A stretch of DNA of 64,000 nt from Bryobacteraceae bacterium (GCA_041394945.1 JAWKHH010000001.1:1674001-1738000); one strand, 5' to 3'. Counted from the stretch's first letter, positions 24,418 to 33,039 are shown. Numbers and translations: made by a program. The notes: generated by a model not told the origin, from the sequence alone.

Positions 24418-25497
24418 CTATCCGCGAGCCGATTTCAGCCGTTCGTAGTCCGCGCGAATCCCATCGTGTTTGGGCAGAAGCCGGCGGGCCTCGGCGATTT
24501 CGCGAGCGGCTTCGGCGCGACGGCCCAGTTTGGCGAGCGCCTGGGCGAGACGCCAGCGGGCGATGGCGTGCGGCGGAGCATCGGGCTGTGGGCGCTGGGC
24601 GAGGTAGGCGCGGCACCACTTCTCGGCCGAAGCGAGGTCCGCGCCGGTGGTGATGAGGGCGGATGCGCCGGCGAGTTGCGGCGCAAGGTTGTCGGGTACG
24701 GCTTCCACAGCCGCGGCAACGTGGCGCTGAGCGTCGGCGAAGCGGCCGGCGAGCGCGGCGGCGGACGCAAGGATCGCGTAGGGCGCGGCGCGGCCAGGCC
24801 GGAGGCGGCTCGCTTCACGGGCGTGGTTCTCGGCGAGATGGAGCTTCCGGTTCGGCGTGCCGGAAAGGTAGAAGTTGGCGAGTTCCATCCGGGCGTGATA
24901 GTCGGCGGGTCCGGCCTCAACGGCCCTGAGGTAGATGCCTTCGAGCCTGTCGAGGCGGCCTTCCATTTGCGCGAGGCGCGCCTCGGCGAGGATTCCACGG
25001 ACGGGATCGATCGCGGCCATCGCCGCCGGAATTGCGCGGGCCTTGGTCTTGTCGCCGCCGAAGAATCCGGGCGCCTGGTAGTAAAAGAGCATCGCGCCGT
25101 ACAGGCCGTCCAGATCGTTCCGGTTCAACTCGAGCGCCCGGTCCAGCGCCTTTTTGCACTTGCGGCCGAGCGAGGCTTGACGCAGCAGAGACGCTTTTTC
25201 CGCCTGCGATCCGTAGACCTCGAACAGTTGGACCTGGTAGGTGGAGTTGCCGGGGTCGAGTTCAGCCGCCTGCTCGGCGAACTTCGCGGCGCCTTCCAGA
25301 TCGCCGTGGGCCAGGCGGACCTGGGAGGCGCGCCAAAGGAAATCGGCTTTTGCCGACGCCCCGCCCGAAGCGGGCAAGCGGGCCTCAACGAGCGCCTGGG
25401 CGCGCTTCCAGTGCAAGCCTTCGACAAGATCGCCGAGTTCGGAGGCGGAGGCGAACGCGGCGGCAAAGGCGACGGCGGCTGCGATGCGCGGGGTCAC
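24418..25497 (-). CDS. Exported tetratricopeptide-repeat protein
   Basis: This encodes a 359-residue helical-repeat protein. The GTG start gives a signal peptide (RIAAAVAFAAAFASA) and follows the sensor-kinase stop by 4 bp with a G-rich binding site. TPR-type units can be seen: ASQVRLAHGDLEGAAKFAEQ, then AAELDPGNSTYQVQLFEVYG, then KKALDRALELNRNDLDGLY, and near the end RWRLAQALAKLGRRAEAAREI. A longer frame running through the kinase gene is a shadow. TPR proteins serve as scaffolds; location after a two-component system and export to the periplasm suggest a role in envelope stress or assembly, which is inference. Confidence 0.75.
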   Translation of the reverse strand: MTPRIAAAVAFAAAFASASELGDLVEGLHWKRAQALVEARLPASGGASAKADFLWRASQVRLAHGDLEGAAKFAEQAAELDPGNSTYQVQLFEVYGSQAEKASLLRQASLGRKCKKALDRALELNRNDLDGLYGAMLFYYQAPGFFGGDKTKARAIPAAMAAIDPVRGILAEARLAQMEGRLDRLEGIYLRAVEAGPADYHARMELANFYLSGTPNRKLHLAENHAREASRLRPGRAAPYAILASAAALAGRFADAQRHVAAAVEAVPDNLAPQLAGASALITTGADLASAEKWCRAYLAQRPQPDAPPHAIARWRLAQALAKLGRRAEAAREIAEARRLLPKHDGIRADYERLKSARG

Positions 25498-25501
25498 CCC
25501 C

Positions 25502-26965
25502 CTACGATAGCGCCGCCGCTTCCAGACGGATGGCCACTTCCAAGCCGCGCGGCTTCCGGTTGCGGCAGGTAACGGCGCCACCGCAGGCTTCCACGCAGCT
25601 CTTGACGATGGCCAACCCGAGACCGACGCCGCCGGTGTCGCGGCTGCGGGACTCCTGCGGGCGGTAGAACGGCTCGAAGACTTGATCGAGGGCGTCGGGC
25701 GGCAGGCCGGGGCCCTCGTCGGACACGGTGAGGATGACGAAACCCTGCTCGCGTTTCGCGGCGACGGTGATGGCGCCGATGTCGCCGGCATAGCGGGCGG
25801 CGTTGCGAAGGAGGTTTCCGATGGCGCGCATGAGCAGGCGGGGATCGGCGAGGGCGTGGAGGTCGCCGGCGATTTCGATGGCGGCGTAGACGCCTTCGCG
25901 GGCCGCCGCCTTGCGGGCGATATCGGCGAGGTTGACGCGATCCCGCGTGGCCGGCTGCGGTTCCATTCCCGCCTTCGAGAACGAGAGCAGTTCCGACACC
26001 AGTTCCGACATTTCCTGAATCTCTTCGCGCAGGGCGGCGAGGCTTGAATCGACGGCGTGTCCGGCGAGCCGCTGTTCGAGGATGCCGAGCGCAAACTGCA
26101 CGCGGGCGATGGGCGCGGCGAGTTCATGAGCGGTGTCGCCGAGGAAGCGCTTCTGATTGCGGACGAAATCCTGAAGGCGCGCGGCCAGCCGGTTCACCTG
26201 GCTACCGAGATGCCCCAGTTCGTCCGAACGTGTATCCGACACACGGCTGTCGAAATGCCCCTGAGCGATCCTCTCCGTGACGCGGTCCATCTCCCCGATG
26301 GCGCGCGTTAGCCCGCGGACGAACGGCAGCCAGCAGAGTATCGACAGGCCGACAATGGCGAGGGTGAGCATCAGCCATGGCAACCAATCGAAGAACGCCG
26401 TGCTGCCGAGCAGAGAATCGGACTGGAAGACGAGCATTCCAGGGACGCGTCCGGCGGGCGTTTCCACGGGGATGCGAATCACTGTCCAGTAGGCGGTTGG
26501 ATTGCGAGTGACTTCGAAGAAGAACGGCTCCTGCGGTCCGCCCTTGGGGCGGCCGTTTTTCGGCGGAGGGCCGCTTTTTCGGCGCAGCGGGGGCCCCCAG
26601 AAATCGAAGAACGGACGACGGGGCGGGGGGCCGCTTCCTTCGCGGCTCATCCGGTTGAGCACCGGTTGCGGCAGGGTGGGCCGGGGTCCGTAGATTGCAT
26701 CGCCGCCGGGATTGGTGAGGTAGGCGCGGGAGTTGAATCGGTGTCCGTAGTGAGCAAGGGTCTCCTCGGGGTCCGCGCCGTTGTTGAGTTCGAGGCTGAA
26801 GGCGTTGCCGGCGGCCATGATGCGATCGCGCGCCGGGCCGGTGAGGAGCGACTCGGCGCCGAGCCCATACTGGAGCCGGCCGAAGATCAACACGGCCAGC
26901 GCGGCGAGCGCGAGGTTGAGTACGCCGAGCGCCGCCGCTTTGCGAGACAGCCGCCAGCCGGTCAC
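25502..26965 (-). CDS. Membrane sensor histidine kinase (CpxA/EnvZ-like)
   Basis: This 487-residue kinase pairs with the regulator whose stop overlaps its GTG start (GTGA). Order: a membrane helix (about 10-30), a periplasmic domain holding a Pro/Gly-rich stretch (GPPPRRPFFDFWGPPLRRK), a second helix (WLPWLMLTLAIVGLSILCWL), HAMP, then the H-box GDTAHELAAPIARVQF with phospho-acceptor His280. The N-box NLLRNAARYAG and G-boxes DEGPGLPP and GVGLGLAIVKS of the ATPase domain follow. The H-box has AHELAAP instead of the common SHELRTP, as in CpxA (AHELRTP). The likely signal is envelope condition, with the Pro/Gly-rich segment as an unusual feature. Confident as to type, not as to stimulus. Confidence 0.92.
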   Translation of the reverse strand: MTGWRLSRKAAALGVLNLALAALAVLIFGRLQYGLGAESLLTGPARDRIMAAGNAFSLELNNGADPEETLAHYGHRFNSRAYLTNPGGDAIYGPRPTLPQPVLNRMSREGSGPPPRRPFFDFWGPPLRRKSGPPPKNGRPKGGPQEPFFFEVTRNPTAYWTVIRIPVETPAGRVPGMLVFQSDSLLGSTAFFDWLPWLMLTLAIVGLSILCWLPFVRGLTRAIGEMDRVTERIAQGHFDSRVSDTRSDELGHLGSQVNRLAARLQDFVRNQKRFLGDTAHELAAPIARVQFALGILEQRLAGHAVDSSLAALREEIQEMSELVSELLSFSKAGMEPQPATRDRVNLADIARKAAAREGVYAAIEIAGDLHALADPRLLMRAIGNLLRNAARYAGDIGAITVAAKREQGFVILTVSDEGPGLPPDALDQVFEPFYRPQESRSRDTGGVGLGLAIVKSCVEACGGAVTCRNRKPRGLEVAIRLEAAALS

Positions 26966-27681
26966 TCCGCCTCCGGTTTCTTGAAGACGTAGCCGACGCC
27001 GCGAACGGTCTCGATCCACTGGGGCGCGCGGGCATCGTCGCCGAGCTTGCGGCGCAGGGCGGAGATGTGGACGTCGATGGAACGGTCGAAGCCTTCAGAG
27101 TCGCGGTCGGCGACTTCGAGGAGAAGCTGTTCGCGGGTTTTGACACGTCCGGGGTTGGAGGCGAGGGCGAGCAGCAGGTCGAATTCCTGACGGGTGAGGG
27201 CGAGGGGCTCATCGTGAAAGGTGGCGGTGTGCGAAGCGGGATCGATGTGGAGAGGGCCGGCCCAAACCGGCCGGTCCGGCCGTTCGGCGGCTTGACGCGT
27301 GGCGATGGAGCGGCGGAGAACGGCGCGCAGGCGGGCGAGCAGTTCGCGGGTGGAAAAGGTTTTGGGGAGATAGTCGTCGGCGCCCATTTCGAGGCCAACG
27401 ATGCGGTCGGCCTCTTCGCCGCGCCCGGTGAGCATGAGGACGGGGATCATGGAATCGACGCGGATGCGGCGGAGGACTTCGAAGCCATCCATGCCGGGGA
27501 GCATGACGTCGAGGATGATGGCGTCGAAGGTTTCGCGGAGGGCGCGTTCGAGTCCGGCCGGGCCGGTGTGGGCGGCGGCGACGGTGTAGCCCATGCCTTC
27601 GAGATATTCCTGAACGAGGCGGCAGAGGCGCCGGTCGTCCTCGATCAGCAGCAGTCGCGTGGAGGCTTCGCCTTCGGCCAT
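26962..27681 (-). CDS. OmpR/PhoB-family response regulator (CpxR-like)
   Basis: This is a DNA-binding regulator with an N-terminal receiver domain (LLLIEDDRRLCRLVQEYL, phospho-acceptor Asp58 in IILDVMLPGMDGFEVL) and a C-terminal winged helix ending in RGVGYVFKK. The Lys after the receiver's fifth strand is kept, but the following residue, nearly always Pro (cis-Lys-Pro), is Thr (LPKTFSTRELLARL). ATG at 27681 is chosen; a GTG directly upstream adds one residue. It is the first gene of an operon with the sensor kinase and probably the TPR protein. A repeated TTAC motif in the upstream divergent region is a candidate autoregulatory site. Confidence 0.92.
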   Translation of the reverse strand: MAEGEASTRLLLIEDDRRLCRLVQEYLEGMGYTVAAAHTGPAGLERALRETFDAIILDVMLPGMDGFEVLRRIRVDSMIPVLMLTGRGEEADRIVGLEMGADDYLPKTFSTRELLARLRAVLRRSIATRQAAERPDRPVWAGPLHIDPASHTATFHDEPLALTRQEFDLLLALASNPGRVKTREQLLLEVADRDSEGFDRSIDVHISALRRKLGDDARAPQWIETVRGVGYVFKKPEAE

Positions 27682-27723
27682 CACCCCTATTTTGGTCGCT
27701 TGTCCCCGCCGGTGTCATGCGAA

Positions 27724-27759
27724 CTTACGGACCGGTAACTATCTTTACGTTCTCCTTAC
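27724..27759. promoter_or_regulatory. Candidate response-regulator binding site (TTAC direct repeats)
   Basis: Three same-orientation pentamers, CTTAC (27724-27728), TTTAC (27744-27748) and CTTAC (27755-27759), lie between the divergent regulator and DUF1111 genes. The last two are 11 bp apart start to start, one helical turn, as in sites bound by OmpR-family dimers; on the minus strand they read GTAAG-N6-GTAAA, which resembles CpxR boxes (GTAAA-N5-GTAAA). Functional assignment is inference. Confidence 0.4.
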
Positions 27760-27850
27760 AATCGCGGGGCGCCGGCGAACGATGGCCTAACGAAGTCCGG
27801 TTTGAATCGAATTGTGGGCGCAACGAGGCGCTCCGTTGAGGAGAGCAACC

Positions 27851-29179
27851 ATGACGAATCGAATCCTTTTTTCTCTTTTTGTGGCCGGGCTGGCATGCTC
27901 GGTTCCGTTGGCCGGACAACGGCGTCCGGGAGGCGGCGCGCAGGAGAATCCACCGGCGGCGGCGGACGGCGTGCGCGATCCGGGTCCGCGACCGGGGCCG
28001 GCGCTGGGGGGGCAGCCACTGCCGGGGCTGACCGTTGGCGAGCGCGCGGTGTTCGAGCAGGCCAAGATCGCTTTTGAGGAGGCCGACGATGTGGACGAGG
28101 GTCTCGGGCCGCGTTTCAACCTCGATAGCTGCGTGGGATGCCACTCGTTTCCGGCGAGTGGCGGCAGCGCCCCGGCGGTGAATCCGCAGATCGCGGTGGC
28201 GACCAAGATGGGCGCGCAGAACCGCGTCCCCCCGTTCCTGCGTCCCGATGGACCCGTGCGCGTGGTGCGTTTCCGGCAGGCGGCGGATGGATCGCCGGAC
28301 GGCGGAGTTCATTCTTTGTTCGTGATCACGGGACGGAGCGACGCCCCGCCGGGATGCAACATCCAGCAGCCGGATTTTTCGCAGCAGGGCAACCTTGTGT
28401 TCCGAATTCCGACTCCGGCGTTCGGGCTCGGGCTGATCGAAGCGATTCCGGATTCGACGCTGCGGGCGAGCTTCGCGGCGAGCGCGGCGCGGCGGCAGGC
28501 GCTTGGGATCGCGGGCAGGTTCAACACGAACGGTAACGACGGCACGATCACGCGGTTCGGCTGGAAGGCGCAGAACAAGTCGCTGGCGATCTTTTCGGGC
28601 GAGGCGTACAACGTGGAAATCGGCGTGACCAACGACCTGTTCCCGCAGGAGCGCGAAGAGGATCCGGCGTGCGCGGTTACGGCGTCGACGGAGGACCATG
28701 CGGATCATGACGGACGGGCGTTCTCCGACGTAGAGATGTTCACGCAGTTCATGCGGCTGCTGGATGGGCCGCGCGCGGCGGCCTCAACGGCGGCGAGCCA
28801 GCGGGGGCGGCAGGCGTTCGAGGCGGTTGGCTGCGCGGCGTGCCATACGCCGGTGCTACGCACGGGCCGGTCCACGGTGGCGGCGCTTGACCGCAAGGAG
28901 GCGCGGCTGTATTCGGATCTGGCGATTCACCGGATGGGCGCGCTACTGGGCGATGGGGTGACGCAGGGGGACGCGCGAGGGCAGGATTGGCGGACGTCGC
29001 CGTTGTGGGGTCTGGGCCAGCGGCTCTTCTTTTTGCACGACGGGCGCACGCGTGATCTTGTGGAGGCGATCCGGATGCATGATAGTCCGGGGTCGGAGGC
29101 GCATGCGGTGGTTGATAATTTCAATGCGCTGCCGGCGGCGTCGCAGCAGGATTTGGTGGAATTTCTGCGGACGTTGTAG
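27851..29179 (+). CDS. Secreted di-haem cytochrome c (DUF1111 family oxidoreductase)
   Basis: This is an exported cytochrome of the DUF1111 family, distantly related to di-haem peroxidases such as MauG. The ATG at 27851 gives a signal peptide (ILFSLFVAGLACSVPLAG). Two haem-binding motifs are present: CVGCH at 94-98 and CAACH at 328-332. Family landmarks include FRIPTPAFGLGLIEAIPD, then GNDGTITRFGWKAQNKSL, and LFFLHDGRTRDLVEAIRMH near the end. Length is 442 residues. It is divergent from the two-component operon, and the candidate regulator site lies between them, so its expression may be under that system. The electron partner is unknown. The gene ends 45 bp before tRNA-Arg. Confidence 0.88.
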   Translation: MTNRILFSLFVAGLACSVPLAGQRRPGGGAQENPPAAADGVRDPGPRPGPALGGQPLPGLTVGERAVFEQAKIAFEEADDVDEGLGPRFNLDSCVGCHSFPASGGSAPAVNPQIAVATKMGAQNRVPPFLRPDGPVRVVRFRQAADGSPDGGVHSLFVITGRSDAPPGCNIQQPDFSQQGNLVFRIPTPAFGLGLIEAIPDSTLRASFAASAARRQALGIAGRFNTNGNDGTITRFGWKAQNKSLAIFSGEAYNVEIGVTNDLFPQEREEDPACAVTASTEDHADHDGRAFSDVEMFTQFMRLLDGPRAAASTAASQRGRQAFEAVGCAACHTPVLRTGRSTVAALDRKEARLYSDLAIHRMGALLGDGVTQGDARGQDWRTSPLWGLGQRLFFLHDGRTRDLVEAIRMHDSPGSEAHAVVDNFNALPAASQQDLVEFLRTL

Positions 29180-29224
29180 GGGGTCGACGGAGGGTTGCGG
29201 GTTTGGAGTGGCTGGGCCGGCGCG

Positions 29225-29301
29225 TGGTAGGCCCGGCAGGACTCGAACCTGCGACCCTCTGCTTAGAAGGCAGATGCTCTATCCAACTGAGCTACGGGCC
29301 C
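29225..29301 (-). tRNA. tRNA-Arg (anticodon TCT), CCA encoded
   Basis: The minus strand folds into a complete 77-nt cloverleaf. The acceptor stem GGGCCCG pairs with CGGGCCT (one G-U), the D arm is GCTC/GAGC, and the anticodon stem TCTGC/GCAGA encloses CTTCTAA with anticodon TCT. A 5-nt variable loop and the T arm GCAGG-TTCGAGT-CCTGC follow, then A73 and a genomically encoded CCA. It reads AGA codons. Recombinase wreckage begins 12 bp beyond its 5' end. Confidence 0.97.
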
Positions 29302-29313
29302 GAACGTTTGTTT

Positions 29314-29640
29314 TTAATGAGTTGCGGATTGCCCTTTCGAACCGGCAGCCTTCACTTGTAGGGAAACCCGTGGGGGTCCCGCGGAGGACTGCCGCAGCTC
29401 AAGGGCATCGATCGCCTCCCGCCGGGCGTTCGCCCGGATGTGGGATGACCGTCGAAGCATCGCCGCGCTCATGTGCCCCATGATATCAAGCATCGTGCTC
29501 TCGGGAACCCCAGCTTCGGCGAGTTTGGTGCAGAAGGAATGACGCCGATCATGAAGCCGGCACTCGACACCCGCCGCGCCCGCACGCTCTCCCGGGCCGT
29601 CTTGAGCGAGGTCACCGGCCCGAGTGCGTTGGTCCAGCAT
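29314..29640 (-). pseudogene. Tyrosine recombinase (phage-type integrase) remnant
   Basis: The minus strand encodes the C-terminal half of an integrase. The box II region LHDRRHSFCTKLAEAGVPES and LDIMGHMSAAML are easily read. The catalytic Tyr position is Ser (LRRSSHIRANARREAIDALE, where relatives read RYSHIR). A 2-bp GA duplication in the CTCTC tract at 29587-29591 (plus strand) breaks the frame: upstream of it another frame reads LGPVTSLKTARE, which joins smoothly to RAGAAGVECRLHD once the two bases are removed. The N-terminal half cannot be followed. Lost frame and lost nucleophile mean this is a dead gene, presumably left by a mobile element that used the neighbouring tRNA-Arg region. Confidence 0.85.
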
Positions 29641-30378
29641 CGCGTCGATTCGCCCGTTTAGCTTCCGCGTACTCGCCACATGTCCGCCTCCGGAAGGCGC
29701 TCGGGCCGAGCGCGACGGGATAGCCCACCGCCTCGATCGACTTCGGCCACGGCCGCCCGGCCCGCCGGGCGTCATTCACTTTCCCGCGAGCCAGTTGAGC
29801 GAAGGCTTCCCGAGCATCGCCGTCACCATGGTCTCGCTGCAGCCGAAGAAGCATCATCTGAAAGAACCCGATTGCGTCCAGTTCCAGGCGACCGAATCGA
29901 TCGATGGCTCCATGGCGCGGGCGCTGGACCGATTCCCTCGTCAGCCTCATCCGCCCAAGGCTCGAATAGACGGTGGCGCGAAAGGATCGGTAACCGATGG
30001 CCGATGTTCCCTTTCTCACTCCCGTGCTTCCCTACCCCACCGCGCACCGAACAACGATGCGCGCCAGCATCGCCGTTGAGATCCTGTCCGAGCGGCGCCG
30101 GGTGGTCGTCGTGAATATCGAGACCTTGGGAACTGATCCGCACCGCTTTCCCAGGCGCACGCTTCGAAAAGCTGTACGTATTGGCCGGCGGCTGCACACC
30201 TGGGCTTCCAGTTGCAAGCCTTGGTGGGCGCATCGCGCCCGGCGATCGTGCTCAACCTCAATGACAACGAAGCAGAACGCGCCCCGCGAACAATCCCCCT
30301 ACGCGATGCCGCCGGAGAGACCGCGGAGGCAGCCGCCGAACGGGCCGCGGTGGGAAGGCTGCAGGTGCTTCTCAAGGC
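29641..30378. other. Degenerate region without recognisable intact gene
   Basis: This stretch lies between two pseudogenes. All six frames give short, Arg/Pro/Ser-rich open stretches without domain motifs, ribosome binding sites or consistent codon usage. It probably contains the decayed N-terminal part of the integrase and the C-terminal part of the phosphatase-type gene, plus other lost cargo of the same element. I see no inverted repeats typical of an insertion sequence. Confidence 0.5.
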
Positions 30379-31084
30379 CTACATGCAGCGGTTCGACACC
30401 GTGATGCTCTCCTCCGATTCGCGGGTGAGCTTGCGCCGCAGTTCTTCCTGCTCAGCGTCACAGCCTCGCCAACGCCTGGTCCAGGAAGTGTTCCCTGTTT
30501 CGTTCCAACTCATGCCGAGATGGGAGAACACGACGACACGACAGCCTTCGCCCAGCGCCTCCCACCAACTCGCCCGCGGCGCGATCCAATGCCCGGAAAA
30601 CGTCCAGCACGGCGTTGCCCGCCTTGCCATGCTCCGGCAGGAACTGGCGCCCGGCGCAGTGCGACTCCTTGAAGACCGCCAGGAAGAGGTCCCAGCCGTC
30701 CCCGTCAGGGACTTCCATGGCAAGGCGCGACTTTCGCTCGATGCCATCAATCGTGTCTTCCAGGAAGACGGCCTTCCTGGGGCAACAGCGTTCGGGCGCA
30801 CAGGAATTCGGCCGTGGGAACATCGGCGGCATCGCCGCCGAGCCACCCCGGGACGGTCTCTGCCCATTCAGGTCGATCGCTCTGCGTTTCCGTGTAGTCG
30901 TGGCCGTGAACGAGCAGACAAGTCGCCGTCCACGAAGGCCGGGCGTGAGCGGGCAATTCGGCACATCGATCACCTCCACCCGCTGGCGAAAGCTTCGCCA
31001 GTGCCGGAAGTCACCGGCGCTGCACCAACGGTCCACACAGCCGTGGTCGACCGAGTCCAGCCCGATCAGGGGAACCTCTGTCTG
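30379..31084 (-). pseudogene. Alkaline-phosphatase-superfamily (nucleotide pyrophosphatase-type) gene, frameshifted
   Basis: Fragments of a type I phosphodiesterase/nucleotide pyrophosphatase-like protein can be read on the minus strand in different frames. LIGLDSVDHGCVDRWC, which is the metal-binding start of the superfamily, and VIDVPNCPLTP come first. WDLFLAVFKESHCAG, then VFRALDRAAGELVGGA, follow in the same frame. A switch near 30550 leads to EGCRVVVFSHLGMSWNE, the segment normally VVVFSDHGM with the metal-ligand Asp-His, here SHL. A second switch near 30500 leads back to EHFLDQALARL. At least two frameshifts and a damaged metal site show it is not functional. It borders the integrase remnant, so it may be element cargo or a host gene disrupted by insertion. 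Confidence 0.7.
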
Positions 31085-31209
31085 CCTCAGGTCTTCGTCC
31101 GCTCGTCGCTCCGGAACCATCGGCTCTTCGATTGCGGCGATGGCCGCGCGGCCAACGCGTTCCGCCTGATGACTGGGGAATATCACGTTTCGCCGCACAT
31201 ACGCGCCGC

Positions 31210-33036
31210 CTACTGCTCAGCGAACCGCAATGTCTGCACCGCCCGCCGGTTGTCGTTCGGCGACCATGCCTCCAACCGCAATTCTCCCGGACTGCCGGCT
31301 CTGTACTCGAAGTCGAACGTCTCCCCTACGGCGATATGTTGATCCGCCGTCCGCGATTCGCGATCCGGCAAATCGCTCGCATCCTTGGCCAACGGCCTCC
31401 ATTGCACCAGCCCTTCCGGCCCCCGGAGCGACACGCGCAGATTGTCCATCGTCGGCGTTATATTCATGAATCGGAAGCGATACGTTACGCCCGTCAGCAG
31501 CCGCATCGTCGACGGCTGCGGGGAACCGTTCATCAACAGCTGGCCCGCCCCAAAGGGCTCACTCGGACTCAAGCTAAACAGGAAGCTCTTGTCCGTGGCG
31601 GCGTCGTGGCGCAACCCCGCCGGCAGCACCACCATCGGCCCGTGGACCCCGCCCGTCAACTGCGCTACGTCGTGCCAGTGCGTGTGATACATGAACGACC
31701 CCGCGCGCACCGGGATCATCCGCACCGTGAACGTCTTGCCGGGTTCGAGCGCCGGAGTGCGTTTGCCACCCAACCCGCCCCAAAACGGCACGCCGTCGTA
31801 GTAGCTCTCAATCTCCAGGCCATGCCAATGGATGGTAGTCACTTCCTTGCTGGCGTTGGTAATCGTAATCTCGGTCTGCTCGTCTTGCCGCACGACCAAC
31901 AACGGCCCCGTGAGCCCGGTGCTCTTCGTCTCCTCGCCGGTTGTGAGATCCCTCAGGCCGATCTCATAGAAGGACGCCATCCCGCCGCGATTCGCCACCC
32001 GCATTGCCAGGCGCCGCGTAGGCTTCCAGTTGCTCTCAGTGTCGATAGCCCGGTTTCCCGAAATCGTAAGACCTAGGATCATCCCGCCCATGCCCGCGTA
32101 CGGCGAGTCCAGATCGTGCATGTGGGCGTGATCGTGATTGTGCTCGGGGATCTGGGCATCGGCCGGATCAAGCGGTACAGGTAGCCGCATATGCGGCATT
32201 CGATGGCAATGATACAGCCATCGTCCCGGCTCCTTCGGCGCCCAGGTCATCTCGAACGTCTCCATCACCTCCACGGAATGGGTGAACTCCTCCGGCTTCC
32301 GGCCGTCGTCGTAGACGCGGAACTCTTGGCCGTCGCCCTCGCCGTCGAGCGAAAAATGAAAGCCGTGCAGATGCATCGGGTGGCTGAGATCCGATGCATT
32401 TACCACCTTCCAGCGCACTTTCTCACCCACCGCGTAGTTCAACCGTTCCGTGTACGGCCACGACTTTCCATTGATCGCCGTACGAGTCGGCCCGTTCCAC
32501 CGCTCCAGCACAAGGATTCGATCATTGGGCGGCGGCCCGGGCGGATCCACCACCAGCGCGCCTCCAAGCAGCGCATCCAACACGCGGCCGTTCCCCCACC
32601 GTCCATCCGGCGTCCGCGCCCAGTACAGATACGTCCCGGCCTTGCCCACGGGGAAACGCAGGTCTAGGACCTGCCCGGCATCGACAACAACAGCCGCGCC
32701 TGCTCCGGGCCGCTCATGCAAGCCATGCAGTGTTACCGGAACGCCAAGCGTATTCCGTACGGAAATTGCCAGCGTCGTCCCCTCCTGCACACGAATCGTC
32801 GGGCCCGGAACCTGGAGCGGCTTACCGGCTTCCGCAAACGCATACGACGGGATCGCCTCACCGTCTTCGGCCTCCGGATGCCAGAGGCCCTTGCGCAACT
32901 CCAGCGAAAGCATCAGCACGCCGTCGCTCACTACGCCGGCCGCCTTGCGATTGTCATTGGCGTGAATCGAAGGAGGCTGGGCAGGGAGCGAAGTCGCGAC
33001 TGCCGTGAGAGCGAGGAGCAAAGTAACGATAGACAC
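31210..33036 (-). CDS. Secreted multicopper oxidase with reversed order of copper motifs
   Basis: This 608-residue exported cupredoxin protein has a signal peptide (IVTLLLALTAVATSLPAQ). Four cupredoxin-like domains can be inferred. The first (about 30-165) keeps only degenerate copper sites (TLHGLH at 102-107, YLYWAR where other oxidases read YHSH). The second carries HPMHLHG (219-225) and HCHRMPHM (276-283), normally found at the C-terminus. The third carries HWHG (403-406) and HTHWHD (451-456), normally at the N-terminus. The fourth has no ligands. A trinuclear cluster could form between domains two and three. A His/Asp-rich linker (HNHDHAHMHDLD) sits between the halves. The GTG start is fixed by an in-frame TAA 15 bp upstream. 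It is divergent from a PQQ dehydrogenase and near Cu efflux genes. Confidence 0.85.
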   Translation of the reverse strand: MSIVTLLLALTAVATSLPAQPPSIHANDNRKAAGVVSDGVLMLSLELRKGLWHPEAEDGEAIPSYAFAEAGKPLQVPGPTIRVQEGTTLAISVRNTLGVPVTLHGLHERPGAGAAVVVDAGQVLDLRFPVGKAGTYLYWARTPDGRWGNGRVLDALLGGALVVDPPGPPPNDRILVLERWNGPTRTAINGKSWPYTERLNYAVGEKVRWKVVNASDLSHPMHLHGFHFSLDGEGDGQEFRVYDDGRKPEEFTHSVEVMETFEMTWAPKEPGRWLYHCHRMPHMRLPVPLDPADAQIPEHNHDHAHMHDLDSPYAGMGGMILGLTISGNRAIDTESNWKPTRRLAMRVANRGGMASFYEIGLRDLTTGEETKSTGLTGPLLVVRQDEQTEITITNASKEVTTIHWHGLEIESYYDGVPFWGGLGGKRTPALEPGKTFTVRMIPVRAGSFMYHTHWHDVAQLTGGVHGPMVVLPAGLRHDAATDKSFLFSLSPSEPFGAGQLLMNGSPQPSTMRLLTGVTYRFRFMNITPTMDNLRVSLRGPEGLVQWRPLAKDASDLPDRESRTADQHIAVGETFDFEYRAGSPGELRLEAWSPNDNRRAVQTLRFAEQ

Positions 33037-33039
33037 GTT

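Noticed and set aside
24418..26127. Single 569-codon frame spanning the TPR and sensor-kinase region
   Set aside because: The 5' two-fifths is Ser/Pro/Arg-rich and out of frame with the kinase motifs. The real TPR gene begins at the GTG at 25497 with a signal peptide.
29314..31209. Insertion sequence or transposon with terminal inverted repeats
   Set aside because: I found no transposase motif, paired terminal inverted repeats or target duplication by eye; only integrase and phosphatase-type remnants are supported.
30212..31342. Plus-strand 376-codon frame in the degenerate region
   Set aside because: It is antisense to readable pieces of a phosphodiesterase-type gene and has no motif of its own.
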